Source of the DNA: Kaistia defluvii | GTDB lineage: Bacteria > Pseudomonadota > Alphaproteobacteria > Rhizobiales > Kaistiaceae | NCBI RefSeq assembly: GCF_040548815.1 | Contig: NZ_JBEPSM010000002.1 | Span: 682,001-746,000 of the forward strand | Length of the DNA stretch: 64,000 nt | Direction of reading: 5' to 3' | Shown here: positions 60,372 to 64,000 of the stretch, piece after piece | Layout: each line of letters begins with the position of its first letter | How positions within the stretch are numbered: position 1 is the first letter of the stretch | Program-made: the position numbers and the translations under genes | Notes under the pieces: model-generated | Seen by the model: the letters and a program-made list of their open reading frames with translations, nothing else | Database searches by the model: none | What the model was told of the DNA's origin: nothing

Positions 60372-62345
60372 ATGACAAGCGTGGAACGCGACAAAGCTGC
60401 ACTGGACGGCCCTCTTCATGCTGAGGCGGATGGGAGCGGCGGGCTTCCGCAGCAGCGCAAGCGGCATAGGCTGTCGCGCGTTCACCGGGTGACGATTGGG
60501 GCGGCCGTCGCGTGGCTGTTGCTCGTGGCCGGCATGGGATGGTGGATGTCGCAGCGCATCCTGACGGAACAGACCGACAGTCTGGCAGCCAGTGCCGAAT
60601 ACGAGGCAATCACTACTGCACGCATCATGGACCGGTTGTTCGCCGAGATGGTCAGCGTGTCCAATATGGTGGCGAGCCAGGGGCAGGTGATCGAACTGGC
60701 GGCTCGCTACCTCACGGATCCGCCGGGTACTGCCGAACTGACGCGTCAGCAGCGCGCGGCACAATTCACGCGCGACCCGTTGGTGCGGCAGGTCGGCGAC
60801 TTCATGAACGCGCTTGCAGCCGATCTGGGCTATGCACGTATCTATATGAACAACATGTCCTACGATACGATTACGGCCAGCAACTGGGCTGAACCGCAAA
60901 GCATCGTCGGCATGATCTACTCGGGTCGGCCCTACCTCATCAATGCATTGCGAAATGGCAAGGGCTCCTCCTTTGGTATTGCGCGCATAAACAAGACCCC
61001 CTCCTACTTCGTCGCCAGTCGGATCAACGATGCCAACGGCGCACCGCAGGGAGTGGTCACGGTGAAGTTTGATGCACCGGACGTGGCTCACTACCTGACT
61101 GGCCGGCACATTGCCCTGGTCGTCAATCGCCAAGGGCGCGTAATCACCACCTCGTCCAAACCTTACATGCTGCGCAATGTGGCGGCGCTCTTGCCTCCTG
61201 GCGCAATCGATCCGTCCGACGGCGAGGAAGAAACTGGAGAACCCTTGGACGTGCGCTCCACGACGGACGCCCGGCAAGCCGACCACTGGCTCATCGAAGG
61301 CAGACCCTACCTTCTGCGGGCGCAGTCACTGGCCAATACGCCATACCATTTGCTCACGCTCGCTTCCCTGGACGAATTGGCGCCCATGCGTCGGCAGCAT
61401 TGGATGATGGCGGGACTGACGGCGGGGTTCGGCCTCGCCTTGATCCTACTTTGCGGCCATCTGGCCACGCAGATTTCCGAGCGTCGTTTACGAGAGGAAC
61501 AGTATCGTATCATCGCGATTTCCCAGGCAGCCGAACGCGACCTGATGATCAAGGTGCAAGAGCGAACCACGGAACTCTCGCAAAGCAACGCCACGCTCAA
61601 GGCCGAAATGGGTCGACGCCATCTCCTCGAGGTTAAGCTGAGGCAATCGCTCGACTCTCTCAACGATGCCCTTTCGCAGCAACGAGACTTCCTCGCCCTT
61701 GTGTCGCATGAGTTTCGAGGGCCCTTGGCCGTGATAGCCGCCGCCGCGGACAATCTGTCCCATTCGGCGATAGAAGGCACCGACGACATCAGGGCGCGTA
61801 CTACTAAGATCCGCGAGACCGTGAGACGGTTGTCCATGCTGATCGAAAACGTTCTGGCGGGCGACCGCCTCGATGCTGGTGGGCCCCACACGGCGATCGG
61901 GAGGTTCGACCTGAACGCCACATTGCAAACCGCCAAGGCCGGACTGGACGACGTGGCGGCCAGCCGGGTCGACTTCACTCCGGGGGATGAGGCGATCGTC
62001 AAGGGGGACCGCTACCTGCTGGAAATAGTGCTACAGAACCTGATCCAGAACGCTCTGAAATATTCACCTCCGACCAGTCCGGTTACCGTTCAGCTGTCTG
62101 TTGATGCTGCTACGGCGTTCGTCACGGTGACGGACCGTGGCGCCGGCGTCCCGCCCGATGCCCACGCCTTCATATTCCTCAAATACTATCGAGCCAGGGG
62201 CCAGCGCGTGAATGGATCGGGTCTGGGGCTCTATATTTCGCGGGAGATCGCTCGACAGCATGGCGGCGACCTTACCTTGGTCGCCAGCGACACGTCCGGG
62301 TCGACATTCCGCCTCTCCCTCCCACTCGTGAGAACATTTTCTTAG
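60372..62345 (+). CDS. Membrane sensor histidine kinase with periplasmic double-Cache-like domain
   Basis: 657 residues. Membrane helix 1 at about 41-58 (TIGAAVAWLLLVAGMGWW), a periplasmic domain of about 280 residues (ARIYMNNMSYDTITASNW, GIARINKTPSYFVASRI), helix 2 at about 345-365, a coiled linker, HisKA with His446 in SHEFRGPL, and HATPase (LQNLIQNALKYSP, DRGAGVP, GSGLGLYISRE). The periplasmic part resembles dCache sensors such as DctB, which bind small organic acids. The partner is the frameshifted OmpR-type regulator. The ribosome site before ATG 60372 is weak; the ATG overlaps an upstream frame's TGA, hinting at translational coupling. Confidence 0.9.
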   Translation: MTSVERDKAALDGPLHAEADGSGGLPQQRKRHRLSRVHRVTIGAAVAWLLLVAGMGWWMSQRILTEQTDSLAASAEYEAITTARIMDRLFAEMVSVSNMVASQGQVIELAARYLTDPPGTAELTRQQRAAQFTRDPLVRQVGDFMNALAADLGYARIYMNNMSYDTITASNWAEPQSIVGMIYSGRPYLINALRNGKGSSFGIARINKTPSYFVASRINDANGAPQGVVTVKFDAPDVAHYLTGRHIALVVNRQGRVITTSSKPYMLRNVAALLPPGAIDPSDGEEETGEPLDVRSTTDARQADHWLIEGRPYLLRAQSLANTPYHLLTLASLDELAPMRRQHWMMAGLTAGFGLALILLCGHLATQISERRLREEQYRIIAISQAAERDLMIKVQERTTELSQSNATLKAEMGRRHLLEVKLRQSLDSLNDALSQQRDFLALVSHEFRGPLAVIAAAADNLSHSAIEGTDDIRARTTKIRETVRRLSMLIENVLAGDRLDAGGPHTAIGRFDLNATLQTAKAGLDDVAASRVDFTPGDEAIVKGDRYLLEIVLQNLIQNALKYSPPTSPVTVQLSVDAATAFVTVTDRGAGVPPDAHAFIFLKYYRARGQRVNGSGLGLYISREIARQHGGDLTLVASDTSGSTFRLSLPLVRTFS

Positions 62346-62445
62346 GGGCCTCGCCCGACCGTGTAGTAGCGCGTAGTTTGATCGACGCTTCAGCTAAGCT
62401 TTTGATTTAGCGGGTGGCAATCATCGGACAGCTCGCCCCATCGCC

Positions 62446-63375
62446 TTAGCGAGGCTGTCGTGAATGTTGCGGGTTCACGCCTTTTTCCGCCATCAGCCTG
62501 ACAAGCCACTCGACGAAGACCCTGACCTTGTTGCTCAGATGCCGGTTTGGCGGATAGACGACATAGAGCGGGATCGGTTCGATATGCCAGTCCGGCAGCA
62601 CCGCAAGGAGCCGCCCGCTGGCAATCTCGTCCGCCACCATGCAGCGAGGAAGCTGGCCCGCGCCGAGGCCGGCAAGAACCGCTGCCGTGTAACTGCGTGC
62701 GTCGTTGACGGACAAGGCGTAGCGCGGGTTGATCTCGACGCGCTCGCCATCCCTTTCGAACTGGAACGACATGCTCCGATTGCCGGGCGGCATGAAGTAG
62801 CCGACACATTGGTGGTCCGTTTCAAACTGCGAGGGATGCTTCGGCATCCCGCGCCTCTCCACGTAGCCGGCGGAAGCGCCAAATGTCAGGTCGACCTGGC
62901 CCACGCGACGCGCGATCAGGGACTGATCGGCAGGCTGGCCGCCCCGCAAGGCGACATCGACATTTTCGGCGAGATAGTCGACATTCCGGTCGCCGACACC
63001 CAGGTCGATATGGATGTCCGGAAACGCCCGGTGGAAATCATCAAGCGCAGGAATGACGATCCAGTCCGCGAAGATGCTGGCCATCTCCACCCGCAGGCGT
63101 CCCGTCGGGGTCGAGTAGGATTGGGACAGACTGCCGTCGAGTTCGTCCACTTCGGAAATGATCCGCAGGGCCCGCTCATAATAGAGGGCGCCATCCGTCG
63201 TCACCATCACCCGCCGCGTCGTCCGATTGAGCAGCTTCGTCTGCAGGTGCGCCTCGAGATTCTGGACGAGGTTGGTCATCGACGCTTTTGACAGGCCGAG
63301 GGCCTCGGAAGCCTTGGTGAAATTGCCGGTATCGACGACACGGATGAAGGCGCGCATGGCCAATAGCTGATCCAT
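62446..63375 (-). CDS. LysR-family transcriptional regulator
   Basis: 309 residues. N-terminal winged HTH (MRAFIRVVDTGNFTKASEAL, SKASMTNLVQNLEAHLQTKLL, NRTTRRVMVTTDG) and a periplasmic-binding-like effector domain. The form LLAMRAFIRVVDTGNF is typical of the CrgA/DsdC-like group. It is divergent from the alpha/beta hydrolase at 63482 with palindromic sites between them, so that gene is its likely target. Confidence 0.92.
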   Translation of the reverse strand: MDQLLAMRAFIRVVDTGNFTKASEALGLSKASMTNLVQNLEAHLQTKLLNRTTRRVMVTTDGALYYERALRIISEVDELDGSLSQSYSTPTGRLRVEMASIFADWIVIPALDDFHRAFPDIHIDLGVGDRNVDYLAENVDVALRGGQPADQSLIARRVGQVDLTFGASAGYVERRGMPKHPSQFETDHQCVGYFMPPGNRSMSFQFERDGERVEINPRYALSVNDARSYTAAVLAGLGAGQLPRCMVADEIASGRLLAVLPDWHIEPIPLYVVYPPNRHLSNKVRVFVEWLVRLMAEKGVNPQHSRQPR

Positions 63376-63409
63376 ATCAGAGCCTGCGCCTCCGGATTGC
63401 GGGTCATTG

Positions 63410-63423
63410 TTCGAAATCTCGAA
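63410..63423. promoter_or_regulatory. Inverted repeat TTCGA-N4-TCGAA
   Basis: Five-base arms, 35 bases upstream of the LysR gene start. Together with the longer palindrome at 63447 it fits the two-site arrangement (recognition and activation sites) of LysR regulators at divergent promoters. Confidence 0.4.
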
Positions 63424-63446
63424 TAGAGTAGTCGGATTTGGCGCCC

Positions 63447-63466
63447 TTATTCAAGGCGTTGAATAA
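63447..63466. promoter_or_regulatory. LysR-box-like palindrome TTATTCAA-N4-TTGAATAA
   Basis: Perfect 8-bp arms around GGCG in the AT-rich gap between the divergent lysR-type gene and the hydrolase gene, 16 bases before ATG 63482. It fits the T-N11-A frame of LysR recognition sites. Confidence 0.55.
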
Positions 63467-63481
63467 TGCTAAATTTTTGAA

Positions 63482-64000
63482 ATGACGGGAGCTGCGAACC
63501 CTGCGGCCTCAACATCCAGAGTGAAAAGCGTGATCGCCGTCCAAGTGAGAAATGTGGAGTTGGAACAGCTGGCGGGAGGCTGTGTGTCTGCGCAGATCTA
63601 TCAGGGCGCAGAACCCGTCCGATGCCCGCCCGTCCTCCTGTATTTTCATGGCGGCGCTTTCATGCGTACGGGTCTGGAAGAGTGCCCGCTCGCCCGGTGC
63701 TTTGCGGCGACCGGCGCAATCGTCGTGGTGCCGGACTACAATGCGCCTTTCGGCGGCGTGTTTCCCAAACCCATGGAAGTCGGCTTTTCGATCTTCTCCG
63801 CCCTTGCGAAGAAGTGCGCCGGATTTGGCGAGCGAAAGTCGCTGCTGATCGTCGGCGGCGAGGAGTCGGGCGCCAATATCGCCGCTGCCGTCGCGCTGAA
63901 GGCACGCGACAACTTTGCCGGCGAACTGGATGGCCAGGTGCTTGCTTCGCCGCTGCTGGATCCTTTCATGGGCTCGCCGTCGTTTCGCAATTCCGACGAT
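63482..64000 (+). CDS. Alpha/beta hydrolase (HSL/esterase-like), 3' end cut by window
   Basis: 173 residues are visible and the frame runs off the end of the window. HGGAFM gives the oxyanion HGG motif of the hormone-sensitive-lipase family; VVVPDYNAP follows, and GGEESGAN holds the nucleophile Ser in place of the usual GDSAG. It should hydrolyse esters or peptides. The start may be ATG 63482 or GTG 63521; neither has a strong ribosome site. Probably controlled by the divergent LysR regulator. Confidence 0.8.
   Translation, partial: MTGAANPAASTSRVKSVIAVQVRNVELEQLAGGCVSAQIYQGAEPVRCPPVLLYFHGGAFMRTGLEECPLARCFAATGAIVVVPDYNAPFGGVFPKPMEVGFSIFSALAKKCAGFGERKSLLIVGGEESGANIAAAVALKARDNFAGELDGQVLASPLLDPFMGSPSFRNSDD

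Noticed and set aside
1..64000. CRISPR arrays, rRNA and tRNA genes
   Set aside because: No regularly spaced repeats of the right size and no tRNA or rRNA signature sequence was noticed on either strand.

Overview
The window is a high-GC chromosomal segment from an alphaproteobacterium, most likely of the order Rhizobiales (Hyphomicrobiales). The evidence is a FixJ-type regulatory system, a small DUF982 protein (a rhizobial family), FrcABC-like single-domain sugar ABC ATPases, a NasT/NasS nitrate-response pair, and a low-temperature-requirement/DUF4142/small-stress-protein neighbourhood. No rRNA, tRNA, CRISPR array or intact insertion sequence was seen. The genus cannot be fixed from this sequence.

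Layout. 1-2066 (+): 3' end of a PAS histidine kinase, a FixJ-like regulator and a single-domain receiver, closed by a perfect intrinsic terminator. 2151-7260 (-): a redox/detoxification block of cNMP-domain thioredoxin-reductase-like flavoprotein, UBP zinc finger protein, alpha/beta hydrolase, MBL-fold/rhodanese persulfide dioxygenase-like protein and 1-Cys peroxiredoxin, with a candidate plus-strand small RNA inside it and a BTAD-type regulator next to it (+). 9141-19862 (-): carbohydrate region with a ROK repressor, an SDR dehydrogenase, two complete sugar ABC importers and an FGGY (ribulokinase-like) kinase. 20066-25174: an IclR repressor divergent from a hydantoinase/oxoprolinase A-B pair; the IclR-side promoters share a near-identical operator-like sequence.

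25265-30103: a surface-glycopolymer-like cassette (GT2 glycosyltransferase, sulfatase-fold phosphoglycerol-transferase-like enzyme, IspD-like cytidylyltransferase, rhamnan-synthesis-F protein) lying against a 3' remnant of a glutaminase gene. 30326-38265 (+): assimilatory nitrite region nasT, nasS, siroheme synthase, FNT channel, NirA-type nitrite reductase and an unusual FAD reductase with an Fe-S domain in place of flavodoxin. 38296-54169: accessory and stress genes, many small or unknown, including two neighbouring genes each interrupted by one TAG where a Trp codon is expected. 54262-62345: a large autotransporter and a two-component system whose response regulator is frameshifted at a G5/C5 tract; a 49-bp element carrying three 10-bp-spaced TGTCA-like boxes occurs on both sides of the regulator. 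The window ends with a LysR regulator divergent from an incomplete alpha/beta hydrolase.

How the parts work together (inference): the carbohydrate block imports one or two sugars or polyols, oxidises and phosphorylates them; NasS/NasT senses nitrate or nitrite and probably acts on leader RNA of the siroheme/nitrite operon; the cassette at 25.6-30.1 kb probably builds a phosphate-linked surface polymer; the kinase/regulator pair at 58.6-62.3 kb probably controls the autotransporter and its own kinase gene. No experimentally described system is claimed; the most unusual items are the glycopolymer cassette, the duplicated triple-box element with its broken regulator, and the paired amber codons.
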